A stretch of DNA of 64,000 nt from Utricularia gibba (GCA_002189035.1 NEEC01000017.1:1302001-1366000), one strand, 5' to 3'. Positions 10,645 through 23,500 are shown, counted from the first letter of the stretch. The notes: generated by a model not told the origin, from the letters alone. A program made the numbers and translations.

Positions 10645-12975
10645 ATGATAAATGAGGAACGGCTCTGTGTCTTTGGATCATTGAGTGTGCACTTGCAGAC
10701 GATGGATCATTAGTGATTCGCCAGATCGTAGCGGGAGACCTAACATGCAGCGCTGCGGTATGGATCGGGGTGCATCTTGCATCCTAAGTTGGTCTCAAGA
10801 AAATTAAATGCTGCGTGTCCCTGTTAGTTATGAAATTGTACTAACGAGAGTGGGCCTTCATGTGCATGCAGGCAGCAATGCACAAGACCGTGTGTCCAAA
10901 CGGGTCGGTCACTCATCTATCTCTACTCCCAATTTTTATTTCTTTTTAGCATTCTTGATTCGGCCTCCCATTTATCCCATTCCTACTAAAATGGCAAAAA
11001 CTAATAAAAACAAGAAATTTGCCTTAAAAATGGTGAAAGTCTTAACCCTTGTTAGATGCATAGTTTTCGGGTTAGTTTATGACGAGTTTATAAAATTATA
11101 GTTGTTTCGGTATATAGGTATATTTATACGAGTTTGGCATAAATATACTCACATAATATTCAAACCCAAAAGAGGATATAGGTATTTTTTATAGCTATAT
11201 ATCTGAATTTATCTAAATTCAAATAATCTAAAGTCGTAAAAATTTAAACTAACAAACCAAATAATCCCTAAAAATAATAATATTAAAATAGAATTTAATG
11301 AAAAGCAAATATTGTTAAGCACAATTCAATGGTAGTTCAAACCATAATTGAATAGTTTTTTTATTATTTTTGCTTATAAAAAATATGTCAAAGTGTGATT
11401 AAAACATGATTGACCACGAATGAATCTTGGTTTTTTTTTCTATTTTAAAACCTTTGTAACAAGTACTATATAAATATTACAATATCTTATAAATCATGAT
11501 GATTCTAAATGACTGCAACATGTCGTTTTGAAATTCGTTTTAAGTCAAAAGTTGATCGTCCAATGAATAATTGATACTCGAAAAATAAACTTATATTAGA
11601 CTTCCGGAGACGCTCCCATGGCAAGTACGAAATTTAATCAAATGTATATCCGAAATGATATATACCAAAGATGACCTTATTGTAATGGTAGAGGGAGTTA
11701 GGAAGCCCTTAAATTATTCCGTTTTAATCACATTTGGTCCTGATGCGAAAGTAGACCCCTTTATTGTCGTCCTTTTTTGCCTGGGGTGCGAAATTCCTCT
11801 TTTGCCCCTAAATCCTTATCGCGCTTTTCCTTCTGGTAGTTAATCTTCAATTCTTAGTTTTTAATTCATCCGTACGGTTTTCCCATCCATGGGCACACAT
11901 GACCCGATCCACTTATTTTCAGAAAAGAGTTCAATTCAATACCATGAAATCCATCCGCCAAAGTGGGCCGATAGGGGCCCATATTTTGTGAGCCGCATGT
12001 GGACCAATCCTTCTTCCTTTATGCCGTTGGGCCAGCCATTTGCGGCCCAATATGCTCTCATAAGTCATACTATGTTTAACCAAGGTTTTAAATTCCAAAT
12101 ATTCAGAATTTTGACTCATCTTTTTATTTATAAACCTAGGATGTAGTATGTGCAACTTAATCAATAACTTCTACTTAAATCATAAACAAAAGTTATTATA
12201 TAAGTATATATAAAATAAGTAGAAGTAGTTTATTTAAAATTAAACAACTTGCTTATTAAATAAGTCACATTTTCTTAACTTGTGTGATAATTAAATGAAT
12301 TAGTTAAAATTGAAATAATTTAAAGATAAGTCAAAGTAAATGTTGAAATTAAATTTTGAAACAAATAGAAGTATTATATAAAACACTTATTTTTACTTAT
12401 TATTTTAAGTAATAAGTTGCAAAATAAGTCACACATACTATAGACCTAATTTATAGATTTAGCCCATTCCATAACCTGATTTAAAACAATTTTGATTTAA
12501 ATATATATTTTTCGATCTTGAGTGATATAACGAGTATGAAATATCATTTTTTATAATTTTGATAAAAAGCCCGGAGAATATGTAACAGAAATAAAAAATA
12601 TATTTTTATCTTAATAACTAATTTTAATTGTTATTTATATATTAATATAATAAAAAATAAATGGATAAAATGAATTTATAGGTATTAATTTAAAATGGAT
12701 TCAAATTTAAATTCAATTTGTTGGGAGAGGCGCGGGCCGGGTCGGATTCCATACCCGATGGGTACAATATTCGAAAATTGAAGTTTCGTCCACAAAAAAG
12801 GAATAAATAAAAAAAATGATTCTGAATGTCGAGTTGGATGGATGTGGCTTCTTTGGTGACGACACGTGGCGGTATTTTGTTGAGGGAAATTGCTTTTTCG
12901 CGCTTTTTCAGCCACAAAGCCCTTTCTACAAATGGCCGACTCATTCGGCACTCGGCAGTAAGCCTCCCATCCTCC

Positions 12976-13023
12976 TCCTTCTTCTTCTTCTTCTTCTTCT
13001 TCTTCCTCGTCGTCGTCGTCATT
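12976..13023 (+). repeat. (CTT)n / (GTC)n microsatellite
   Basis: About nine CTT units are followed by about five GTC units, in the probable 5' leader or promoter of the MADS gene. CT-rich 5' leader microsatellites are common in plants. The acidic antisense ORF across it is a by-product of the repeat. Confidence 0.7.
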
Positions 13024-13488
13024 GGCGGAGCTGCAGCTTCTCGCCCTCCGCTTTCTTCTCCGGATTCGCGTCAAGTGAAACCTCGACAGGGGCTTTAAGT
13101 TTCCGCGTGAAACGGGCGTGTCGGCGATTTCAAGGCTTTGTGTTGTGCTCGCTCGCTGTAGCTTGGAAGCCGGAGTGTTCTCCGGAAAGTCGACGTGCGG
13201 GAAAATATTTTTCTTTATGTTAATTTGTAGCATGCCTGTTTCCTAGGGTTCTTTTTATTTGAGATGGCGCCGCGCCCTTTGTTTTCATGACTGACGTAGA
13301 GAAAACCGGTATCACACCATAAACCAAAACTTCGCCTTGCAAAAAGGGTTCGGTGTGGAACGCAGATAGAGCCATGATCTTGCTACACTTTTTTAAAAGC
13401 CCAAATCCTCACAAGTCCACACATCATTTGTATTGCTTCGTGATGTTCAGGACGATTCGTGATTAACTGTCGTTGGTTATTGTTCAGG

Positions 13489-16400
13489 ATGGGCAGAGAG
13501 AAAATCGAGATCAAGAAAATAGGCAACTTGGCGGCGAGGCAAGTGACCTTTTCCAAAAGACGTCAAGGTCTAGTAAAAAAAGCTCGTGAACTTTCAGTTT
13601 TGTGCGAGGCTGAGGTGGCAGTCATCGTTTTCTCTCAAACGGGGAGGATCTACCACTACTCCAGCTCCGAGTAATGCACTTTTTGTTTGATCTTGTCCCA
13701 TGTTCTGTTTACTGCAAAGATTGGGTTTTTGTGTGAATTCATTCCCATATTCATGATTTCTAGCTTGAACCCCTCTATGGTAAAACTGATCCTCGTTGGC
13801 AGAATATTTGCTGACGCCTCTTGTGCTGTGGCCATGGAATTATGTTTTGGCAGATTAGAACCAAACACTGTGGATTTTTGTAGTCAAAAATTTTAGAGCG
13901 TTGATGGATATCTTGATGATGGTTCTGTGATAATACTTGCTTGTTTGCATAACTTTTGCTGTCCTACTTGATTAATTTGATGGAATAAGGAGTCTAGTTT
14001 GCTGTAGATCCTGACATGTAAAAAGTTGGAATGGGGAATAAGGATTATGAAATCGTTAATAGAAACAGAAAAGATTCACAAAGCTCCATTGAGATCATGA
14101 AAACGCTATCCATAACAAGGATTCTAGATACTTTCTGTTGATACCCGACAGAAGAGAAGATAGGATGTGATGTTGATTAATTGTATTGTAATGTGTCCAG
14201 GTGAAGATGCTGAAGAAATGCTTTTTGAATGCCACCAATAACTTTGTCCCATGCATAAAAAAGTATATAGAAGAGTTTTTTGGTCATTTAATTCTCAGTG
14301 AGTATAACAAACATTATCTGTTTCTTAATAAGGTGTCATTTTTCACGATGAAAGGCTGAAGGGGCTTCTGACAGGTACGAAGTGCTGCTTTCAGAACTTC
14401 TTTGGCCTTTTGACATTTTCCATATAAAATAGTCATGATACATTTCCATGGAACAGGTTTGCATCTTTGTTCAAAAAAAAAAAAAAAATTAGAAAGAAAA
14501 AAAGTTGTGTTGGGGTAGTAGCGTGTGTGGAAGCCCTTTTCGTCCACAGGAACCAGAAAGCTAGAGTTAGGAAAATGACCAACACCTTACTATTGTTTCT
14601 TGTCTGTTCTTTTCTTTTAGACACTCACACATACACATGCTCTGAAGCTCATTCAAGAACTGACCCTCCTTCAGTGCTCATGCTTCACCATTTAGCAGTT
14701 GCCATGTTTGCTGCCATGAACTAAATCTAACCTGCAGCAGTAACAGATGTCAATCCTAAATTCCAGTAGAAAACATGCTCCATTTTTTACAAGTTCAAAT
14801 TTTTTATGTGACAAAAGCAATTGCCTATTTATTCATCTTTCATGTTCCTTAAAAACAGATTTCCATGGCCATGTTGGAAATTTACGAAGCACATCATTCT
14901 GTCAATATGCTACTGTTAGATAATATTTTTTCGATGTTAATTTGTCTGTTAATTTCTGAAGCATTGATGAAACGCTCAAACAATTTTCTGTGCACTTGGA
15001 CTCGGAGCGGAAACTGGTAGGATTTACTTGTACGAGTTGGGAATATTTTATTCATGATCCTACACTTTAAGCACATAAGCACTTGCATGGTATTCAAGAC
15101 AGTGAGTCAACTTAAGGATACTTTCAGAGTTCTCGAAATGCATCAGCTCAGAATAGTTATGAAAACTTCAAGCATCTACTATCAAAATTCTTTAACTGGG
15201 AAGATGCTATCAATATTTCAAGAACTATATTGTGCCTGAAGTCATTGAAATAGACCTTTAGGCCTAGATTTGTATTCACCTGACTGATACTATTCTCAAC
15301 CAAGACATTTAAACAAATAAAAAGAGATAGCTAAAAAAGAACAGGGCACAAGTTACCTATTGTGGCATCTTGTCCACCATATTTTTGATGCCTGTATTTG
15401 CTTTCAGGTACAGAATCAGGTTCAGCTGAGTACAGATGTTGAGGATAAAATAAATTACCTGAGGTATGATCCCAGGAATTCTCACCAGGGTACTGAAGCT
15501 ATTGAAATTCATATTAACATCCATCCATACAGGAAAATCACTGAAAATCCTCATAAGTTTGGTGAAGAAGAAGTCAACAAGCTAGAGGTGAAGCTTGAAG
15601 AAATACTTACCGGCTTGAAGAACAAAAAGGTTCTTCCCTCGAACTATGCAAATTACAGTCAATTACTAAAATGAAGTTGCCGTTGATATGAATCTTCAAT
15701 TTTGATTCCAGCGAGATGTTCTCATGAGTGAAGTGCCTGCCCTTCAATCAAAGGTGGGTTTACAGCAAAATGCCATCTGCATAAAATGTTGATTGTAAAA
15801 GAGCCTAAATCACCTAAACGATGAAGTTGAAGATGGCTGTTCAATCTTAGATAATTTGGAAGCATTAAAAAACCTTTAGAGCAGTGGAAAGATAACTCCT
15901 CCTTTGAATCATTTCAGGATCCCTGCACCTACAATGCTGCTAGAAGTCAACCGGGAGAGTTAGCTGCTGATGCAGTCACTGAATTCGGTTCCGGAGAACC
16001 TTATTTTTCATACTACCAACTACAAAATGTTCTATCCAACCAACCTGATTCTCCCGGAAGGTGGTCTCCCCCACCTCCAAGTACTTACAAGGTGAATTTC
16101 AGTGGAGCAAACTTTGGTGCTTCCGGGGTTGGAGCGGGAGTTGTGATCCGGAACTGGAAAGGAGAATTTATGGCTGCTCTAGCGAAGTTCTCACCGGAGT
16201 TAATGGACTACAGCAGCACTTCCTTCTTTGCTGCAAAATGTGCTCTAGAATTTGCTGCCGGTTACTCCTTCACTGACATCCTGGTGGAAGGGGATTGCCC
16301 AAGTGCCATCAACCGGCTACAGAGTATCCATGAAGATCTGCCTCTCGCATCCACCAAAGACATGCTAGATGCTAAGACTTGGATGATGCAATTCAGAAAA

Positions 16401-16547
16401 TGCATGTTTTTGCATATACCAACAACAGGAAACATTGCTGCATACATGATGGCACAGTATGCAAAAAATGTTCCCGATGAAGATGTCTGGCTAATCAAAG
16501 AACCTGACTTCCTCGCTGACATCCTTTTGGCTGATCAAACCCCATGA
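13489..16547 (+). CDS. MIKC MADS-box protein fused to an RNase H-like domain
   Basis: Six exons keep one frame (353 aa): 13489-13670, 14962-15016, 15408-15463, 15533-15629, 15712-15753 and 15918-16547. Exon 1 is 182 nt, as is typical of MIKC genes. It encodes a full MADS domain ([19 protein letters not shown] to [18 protein letters not shown]) with AGL15/18- or SVP-like residues. Exon 2 is the intervening region ([18 protein letters not shown]). Exons 3-5 are a shortened K-box ([20 protein letters not shown]). Exon 5 has the classical 42 nt ([14 protein letters not shown]). Exon 6 is a C-terminal linker followed by [49 protein letters not shown] and a final [17 protein letters not shown]. That is the RNase H-like (RVT_3-type) pattern found in plant LINE-derived genes. 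Of the usual acidic residues the first (NFDGA) is Ser and the Glu position is Lys. Only the EGD Asp remains, so catalysis is unlikely. MADS proteins bind CArG boxes in the nucleus. The role of the extra domain is unknown. Confidence 0.75.
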
Positions 16548-17587
16548 TGCTCCTTCCACAAGAGGCCCCTTTCCGTGACGCCCAAAAGACCCTTTTTGCA
16601 GCAAACCATACAAGTACAAGTGTCAGTTCATAATGAGAAAATGATCTCAGTCCCAAGTCCCTGTTACCGGTCCCTCCCGCCGGCTGGTTGCCGAGAGAAA
16701 ACAGCGAAATCAAGCAGTCATGACCCAGCTACACGTTTAGTTTGGAACATCCATGGACATGAGCAGCAAGTTCACTTTTGCACACATACTTTACAGGCCG
16801 CCACCTCTTCATCACACGTAAGGAACCTGATTCCCTTTCCTCGCACAGCACGTGGTGGTGACTCTTGAGCATTGAACAAAGAAACTCTTACCTTTTCACC
16901 TTTTCGCTCCTTGTCTTATTGCTCCACTTTCGCTCCTGATTCCATTTTATGAAACAATATGATACTACCATCAAATTTTGATTGTACAGGTCCCACATCA
17001 AATTCCTGATTAAAACGTTTTATAAATTACTATTAATATTTAAGAAAATATAAATTTGGAGCAACCTAATGAAACGTTAATGGTTTTAATATTTAGAGGA
17101 TATTTGATAGTTGAATATAAAAGATTTATATTTAAATTTACATATATAATAATGTTTAATTAATTAATATATGTATGTCAACCTTATATGGCTATATCAC
17201 TCACATACTTATTTTTTAAATATATGAATGATACATGCAAATGAAATGAGGGGGAAGGGGAGGGGAAGGGAGTAGGAAGTTAATTATATATATGTTACTT
17301 ATATAAATTTTTATTATCGGATATCAAATGTTATATATAATTAATTATGTATACACAATTGCGTTATACTTAAATATATTAATATACTATTATCTAACGA
17401 ACTCATAATATTATATTAATTTTTGGTTTTCTATAATTTTTTTAAAAGATAAATTTTCGTAGGCCAATTTCTTTATATTTATGGGCCGTGGAATCCAGAG
17501 AGGCCCAAAAGGCCTGGATCCGTATTGTGTGCTTGGATTCAACGCAGCGCAGGTATATTACTTGTGGTTGCTGCTTGAAAAAAAGAA
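16548..17587. other. Intergenic region between MADS and DXS genes (convergent)
   Basis: About 1 kb lies between the 3' ends of two convergent genes. The first 400 bp is of mixed composition and probably contains the MADS 3' UTR. A weak ORF there (16575-16868) has no recognisable domain. The rest is repeat family 2 copy B, with a G-rich tract. Confidence 0.5.
17093..17400. repeat. Dispersed AT-rich repeat family 2, copy B
   Basis: This is the second copy of the family at 8356-8607. It shares ATATTTGATA, CATACTTATTTTTTAA and ATACTTAAATATATTAATAT in the same order. It is about 55 bp longer. The extra length includes a G-rich tract at 17250-17270 that copy A lacks. Confidence 0.55.
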
Positions 17588-20578
17588 TTACAGGTCCAGA
17601 AACTGAACAACGTCCTTGTTCCCTCCAACCACAGACAGAACAGTCCCTGCAATGTGCCTTGGGGTGAGCCCGGCTTCTTCCATCTGGTCGCTCTGCGCGC
17701 CGTGGTCGATGTATCGGTCCGGTAGCATCATCGCCCGCCACTGCCGGACAATGGATGCGTTTCGTTAGGAAAATCTGTCCTGTTAGCATGAGATGTTAGG
17801 AGGCTGACTGACCTTGAGCTTGCCGTCGAGTAAGCCGTTCAGACTCAAGAAATGGGAGACATGGGAGCTGAATCCTCCGATGGATCCTTCTTCTACAGTT
17901 AGGAGAAACTCGTGCTCCTTGGCTAGCCGGCGGATCAAGTCGCCATCTAGAGGCTTGCAGAATCGGGCATCGGCTACCGTCACTGAAACGCCGTGATCTT
18001 GGAGAATTCTTGCGGCAGCTAGGCAGTTTTGTACGATTATTCCGAAGCCAAGGATTGCAACTCTGGTTCCCTCCCGCAGGATTCTTCCCCTGCCGATCTG
18101 TGCAGAAAGGACAGTTCTTGGGATGAGAGATTCATGTTGCTCCGTGAAGATGGATGTGACGGCGTACCTCCAAGGGAGAGCCCTTGTTGTCAGGAGGAAG
18201 AGGAGCTCCGACGCCGTTGCCACGAGGGTATCTGACGCAGCTCGGGCGGTCGTCGATCGCGGCTGAGGTAGCAATCATGTGCATCAGCTCAGCCTCGTCA
18301 GATGGAGCCATGACGATCATGTTAGGCAAGCAAGCCATGAAAGTAGTATCAAAGGCTCCACAGTGGGTAGGACCATCGGCTCCGACGAGCCCTGCACGAT
18401 CCATCATGAATCTCACCGGCAGCTTCTGAAGGTCCACGTCATGAACCACCTGTAATCCAGGGACGCTGTTGCTGACTCTTCCATCAGCAGTAAAAATGTG
18501 CAGAAACTACTCAGTGACTTACCTGATCGTACCCCCGCTGAAGAAACGATGAGTATATAGCGCAGAATGGCCTCAAGCCTTCAGTGGCCATGCCAGCTGC
18601 GAAGGTGACTGCGTGCTGCTCAGCAATTCCGACATCGAAACATCGCTCAGGGAAACGTTTCTGGAAAATGTTTAGTCCAGTGCCACCACCCATGGCGGCG
18701 TGGATGGCCACGATCTTGTCGTCCACCATTGCCTCAGCCGCTAAGGAGTGTGCGAAATACTCCGTATAGGAAAGCGTCGCCGATTTGCTTTTGGATTGCC
18801 GCCCTGTTTTAGGATCAAACTTCACCACCCCTGCAGCAACATGATCCAGCTTCAGAATGCAACCAGAACGTAACCCATGAGGAATTTTACGAATAAGTAC
18901 CGTGCATCTTATCAGCAGCAGCTTCCGCCGGCGGATACCCTTTCCCCTTCTCAGTTAAAATGTGTATCATCACCGGTCCCGGTGCCGGCATCTCCTTAAC
19001 CCTACTGAAAATGTAAACCAGATCCTCAATGCTGTGACCGTCAACCGGGCCGATGTAATAAATCCCAAGCTCGTCAAAGAAACATCCTCCGCCGCCAGTT
19101 ATCATTCCTTTGAAGTGAGCATCGACCTTAGCAGCGACATTGTGAACCTGACTCCCCATTCTTTTGGTCATATCCTGCATCGAAAATTATATTCACACAC
19201 CACAGACGTGGAAACAGGTGGGATATTCAAGTTTACTTCTCCTACCTTCGCGGCCTCACGGAGGAGACGGAACTCCCCGTTAGCTTGTAGCCTAGTAAGC
19301 GCCTTGCTCAGTGCCCCCACCGGCGGAGCCGGGCCGTCGATGGTGGCAGTGGGAAGCGAAACTTGCTTATTGTCATTCAAAACAATTATCAGATTGGAGT
19401 CAAGATATCCAGCGTTGTTCATCGCCTCAAAGGCTTGCCCCGCCGTCATGGCCCCATCGCCGATCACCGATATCACGTGGTTTTCTTTGCCCAGCAGATC
19501 CCTCGCCACCGCCATTCCTAATTATAAAATAAACCACATAAATACTTTCACTATACTATAATTTTTTAATCCATTACTTACCCAATTAATTAAATTAACG
19601 TAAATATTTTCTTGAAATATTCTGCTACTTATTTAAATAAAAAATAAATCAATAAAAAATACGATATTTTTGTCTGATTAAAAAAAAAAAAGGCATGCAC
19701 CTAAACCAGCAGAAATGCTTGTGGAGCTGTGACCAGCTCCAAAGGCATCATGCACACTCTCATCCCTTTTGGGGAAACCAGCCAGCCCAAAGCTCTGCCT
19801 GATTGTCTGCATCCTCGACCTCCTCCCGTCAGAATCTTGTGCCCATACGCCTGTCGACATGAGCAGACAACAGGCGTCAATATGCACACAGATTCAGCAA
19901 GATTTGTGTGTTTTCTGTCAAGAGTTTCTTTCCTCTGTGCTGGATCTTGAGTTACGAAGGGTTTTGGGGAGGGTGATTTACCTGATGGCCAACGTCCCAT
20001 ATGATTTTATCTGATGGAGAGTTGAAGACATGGTGAAGTGCGATGGTGAGCTCAGCGACGCCGAGGCTGGAGCTCAAGTGCCCTCCGGTTTTAGAAACTG
20101 CGTACACTATGTCTTCCCTGAGCTCATCCGCCAGCTTCTCCAGATCCTGGAGCAAAAGCATGCATGATTCTAGTAACCGGAGCTTTGCTGTTTTCGAATA
20201 GTCTGTTAGTTACAGACACACGACGCAGATCACCGGAACTACCTCCACAGACAGGTTCTTCATGTGAATGGGGTGGTTGATGGTATCCAGAACCGGAGTC
20301 ACCGGCTTTTCTCCAGTGAATCGGAGAGACGCCGGCGGCCCTCCGCTGGACTTCTTGACGATCGCGTCTTCGTTCTCCTCCGTGTTACTGTGCTGGTGAA
20401 CCGCTGAAATCCCCCATGACTGAAACCAAAGCCACAAGGTAAGAAACCAGACAGAGAAACCTCTGGGAAGAAAGAAACCAAAAAGATCAACCTTTTGTCT
20501 TTGAGTAGTCGGAGAGGAGTCATGGGACTGGAGAAGGGAGAAGAAGCTGTTCCTGAGAATCCCACAGGAAGCCGCCAT
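17588..20578 (-). CDS. DXS: 1-deoxy-D-xylulose-5-phosphate synthase, clade-II-like; one frame break
   Basis: DXS condenses pyruvate and glyceraldehyde 3-phosphate, with thiamine diphosphate, as the first step of the plastid MEP isoprenoid pathway. Ten exons: 20492-20578, 20243-20419, 19982-20146, 19701-19850, 19246-19517, 18901-19174, 18523-18830, 18168-18449, 17813-18097 and 17588-17740. Motifs: [36 protein letters not shown] (TPP site), [49 protein letters not shown] and [18 protein letters not shown]. The N terminus looks like a transit peptide. [20 protein letters not shown] and FAIYSS-type residues resemble clade II DXS, which is linked to specialised or mycorrhizal isoprenoids. Exon 4 is one base short: the frame breaks at the C3 run 19825-19827, between ILTG and RRSRM. 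Exon 4 would need 151 nt for its splice phases to match. Restored length is 717 aa, normal for DXS. Confidence 0.9.
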
Positions 20579-23500
20579 TCTTGTTCCTTCTTTGCTTCCT
20601 TCTTCACGTCTCCTTAGGCGCAGCCGTTTGAATGATTGAGTCTCTCGAGGAAGTACAAGATTGCGCAGATCTAAGCTCCGATTCCAGTCCTTTTATAGCA
20701 AATAGCGTCATTTATAAAAATAGACACAACTATATTATATCTCTTACACCTTAAGTTAAAAACTTTATACTATAAAAAACCATTTTTATCATAACACATG
20801 ATCAGATTTCTAGTTCATCCATAACATAGTAGTAAATATGCCATGTTAAACACATGGCATGTTCATTGATGCCCTAAACCCAACCACCAAACTCCCCATT
20901 TAGGAATCATCCCTTTAATGTCATCTCATGGCCATGCCCCAAAAACTCAATTTTCTGATGCTTGCCTCATCTCATCATCCTTTACATGGGAAGATGAACC
21001 CACCCCTGAACTTGATCATCATGCTTGTTATGCCATTTTTATTTTATTTTATTTTATTTTTCCAAAATTAATAAAAAGTATTTAATTAGATATGCAAACC
21101 TAAGTCCATAATTCTACGGTTATTTAATAGTGAAGTCACCCACGTGCCGGCGCGTGTCCGTGAAATCAAGCAATAGCCCAGCGCACGAGACGTGTGTGCA
21201 CATTAGTTTAATCTTTTATACACGCACATAAATAAATAAATAAATAAAATTTATATATATAAAGTGTGCACGCAATAAAAAATCGCGCGACCGACAAGAA
21301 GAATAAAAGGTAGGGTGAGGTATTTTAAAACTATGTTAAATTCATGGTAAAAAATATTACACAAAATAAAAAATATGTCGAAATTTAATAATTTTTTTTA
21401 TATAAATTACTGAATTAATAATTAATTCAATAAATTGAACAACACAAAATATATTTTGATTCAGTTATTCTTTTTGCCTACTTAAATTACTTATTTGGTA
21501 TACCAACTTTTTTTGCATACTCACTAATCACATAATATTTCCACTTATTTATACCTAGTTTGATACTTTTTAAAATAAATAATTTAAAAAATCGATAGTA
21601 TTTTCAAAATGAACTTTTTTATCACAGCCCAAACAAATTGCAAATACAATTTTTTTAAGAATTATGTGGATTGAAGAGATAGGTCATCATCACTCAATAG
21701 AAGAGAAATATCTCCAATATGAGAATTACAGATATATATGTTAAGAAGTATTTTTTTAAAAGTAGTTATCATAAAATTGATATCAATGTCTCGAGTCTAA
21801 AAAATTAAGAATTGATTTTTATAAATAAATGATATATTTACACATACTTATTAAAATCAATGTTATTATGTTGGCAATTTGAAAATCTGTAGAATCTAAA
21901 CTCATATAAGTATAATTCAATTTTGATAAAAATGAATGTAAATTAATATTTATTTTTAAAATGATGTTAATTATAACTGTTTATTTAAAAATGGGTATAT
22001 TAGTAAATTATTTCTCAAAATCAATTCTAACAAACTAAATATGTATGAGAATAGAAGTCATTCATGATTCTCATTTAATTGAAATGATTTTCAAAAATCA
22101 ATTTTCCCTAGAATAGAATTAAGGAGTGTTCTGGAAAATTTTTAAAATTTATTTTTACTTTTCAGAAGTAAAAATAATTTTGTTCTAGAATACTTTTAAT
22201 TGTAAAAGTAATTTTATTAAAAATATTTTTGAAATTATAACTATAAAAGTTATTTTTGGAAAAATAATAAGTTAGTTATTTTTACTTTTTACTTCTACTT
22301 TTCAAAATTATTTTTGAAAAATAAAAATAGGTTTCAAAAATTTTTCAGAACATTGGTTTAATTACACATTTGAATGGTAGAATCAATTTTATGGGAATAT
22401 AATTGATTTTCAAACCTTAGTTATATATTGTATTCATTAAATATATTTTGAGATTCCCATAGTGATACAGTCCTCTTCATGCTGATCAACAATATTTTTT
22501 ATTTTAATATTTATTAAATATTAAATAACTCATGGGTTATTTCAAATAAAATATACTTCCCATCACTTGACCAAAAAGAAAGAATTATATAAATACATAA
22601 TATCAATAAAAATTCAAATAGGTTTATAGTGGAAAAATTAAAATAAAGTCGATAAAAAACTGATTATTCAAACTATTAAAAATAATTTCGGGAACATATG
22701 GCAATTAAGTTGTGAAAAATCGATTAACCGCCCAAGGGTAAAAATGTCCGCAACAATTTAAAGTTGGAAGGTTTCTTAAACCATCCTTTCCCGAAGTGGA
22801 ATAGCCTTTTGGGGAAACAGCGTATAAAAAAGGAATAATACTTTGCTATTATTGACTTTTAAATATAATAATAATTTATTCACCAGAAATAGAAATGTAC
22901 TGTTAAAGGGAGGAAGAAGATGCTGATGGCTGGTGGTGCACGTTAACATTGTGCACATTTTTTTAATACATAAGCCAGCGCATTTTGTCTGATATTATTG
23001 CACACTCTCCATTTAAAAGCCCACGAGTTGGGGAAAAGTCAAATCCCATGCAGCCCCACCACAGAAATAATTTAGAAAAAGAATTATAAAAGAATAGCAA
23101 CTCTAGTAATTTATATCTCAGAAAAATGATCACTTTTTAAAATAAATATTCATTCAAACAAATCTTTTTTAAATACCCAATTGCTGAATTCAAATGTACT
23201 TAGGTTATCTGTCTTATTTTTAGAAATAAAGAATGTAAAATCGTAAAGTTTGAATATATAAAATAAATAATATTGTATAAGAATAACATGAATCTGAACA
23301 TCAGTTTTGATGTTTCAATATAAAAATATATGAAAATACAATTATTATATCAAAATGAGTGGCGAACAAAATTTGAATTTTTTTTATTTCAAAGAAAAAA
23401 GCGGAATTCAAAATTTCTTGAAATTTAAAATATTGTTTTTATGGACCGTGAACTGCAAAAGCAAAATAAATAAATGGTAAATAGGCCCATGAAGTTCGGC

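Larger units (their letters stand above)
9830..13488. other. Long intergenic region with tandem repeat array
   Basis: This 3.7 kb lies between the PRE-like and MADS genes. A (GAA)n tract at about 9878-9893 lies in the PRE-like 5' leader. The three-unit tandem array is at 10113-10644. From 11100 to 12700 the DNA is AT-rich without credible ORFs. From 12700 to 13488 it is GC-richer with a (CTT)n/(GTC)n tract. This part probably includes the promoter and 5' UTR of the MADS gene. A splice acceptor (TTGTTCAG) immediately precedes its start codon, so a leader intron is likely. Confidence 0.5.

Noticed and set aside
10808-11101. 97-aa plus-strand ORF
   Set aside because: It has no domain, a poor composition for a protein and no neighbouring exons.
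12685-13233. ORF of 182 aa with a poly-Glu run, minus strand
   Set aside because: The Glu run is the antisense of the (CTT)n microsatellite, and the rest has no recognisable domain. It overlaps the probable MADS leader.
13801-13896. Exon candidate after the first MADS exon
   Set aside because: It gives a fitting phase but no I-domain similarity and ends in a stop. 14962-15016 fits both phase and sequence.
14862-14930. Candidate I-domain exon reading [15 protein letters not shown]
   Set aside because: It looks somewhat like a MADS I region, but its phase does not match exon 1 and there is no good donor. 14962-15016 fits both sides.
16092-16547. RNase H-like ORF as an independent LINE fragment
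   Set aside because: The open frame extends upstream to a proper acceptor at 15918 and joins the MADS exons in phase. No reverse transcriptase or LINE ends are nearby.
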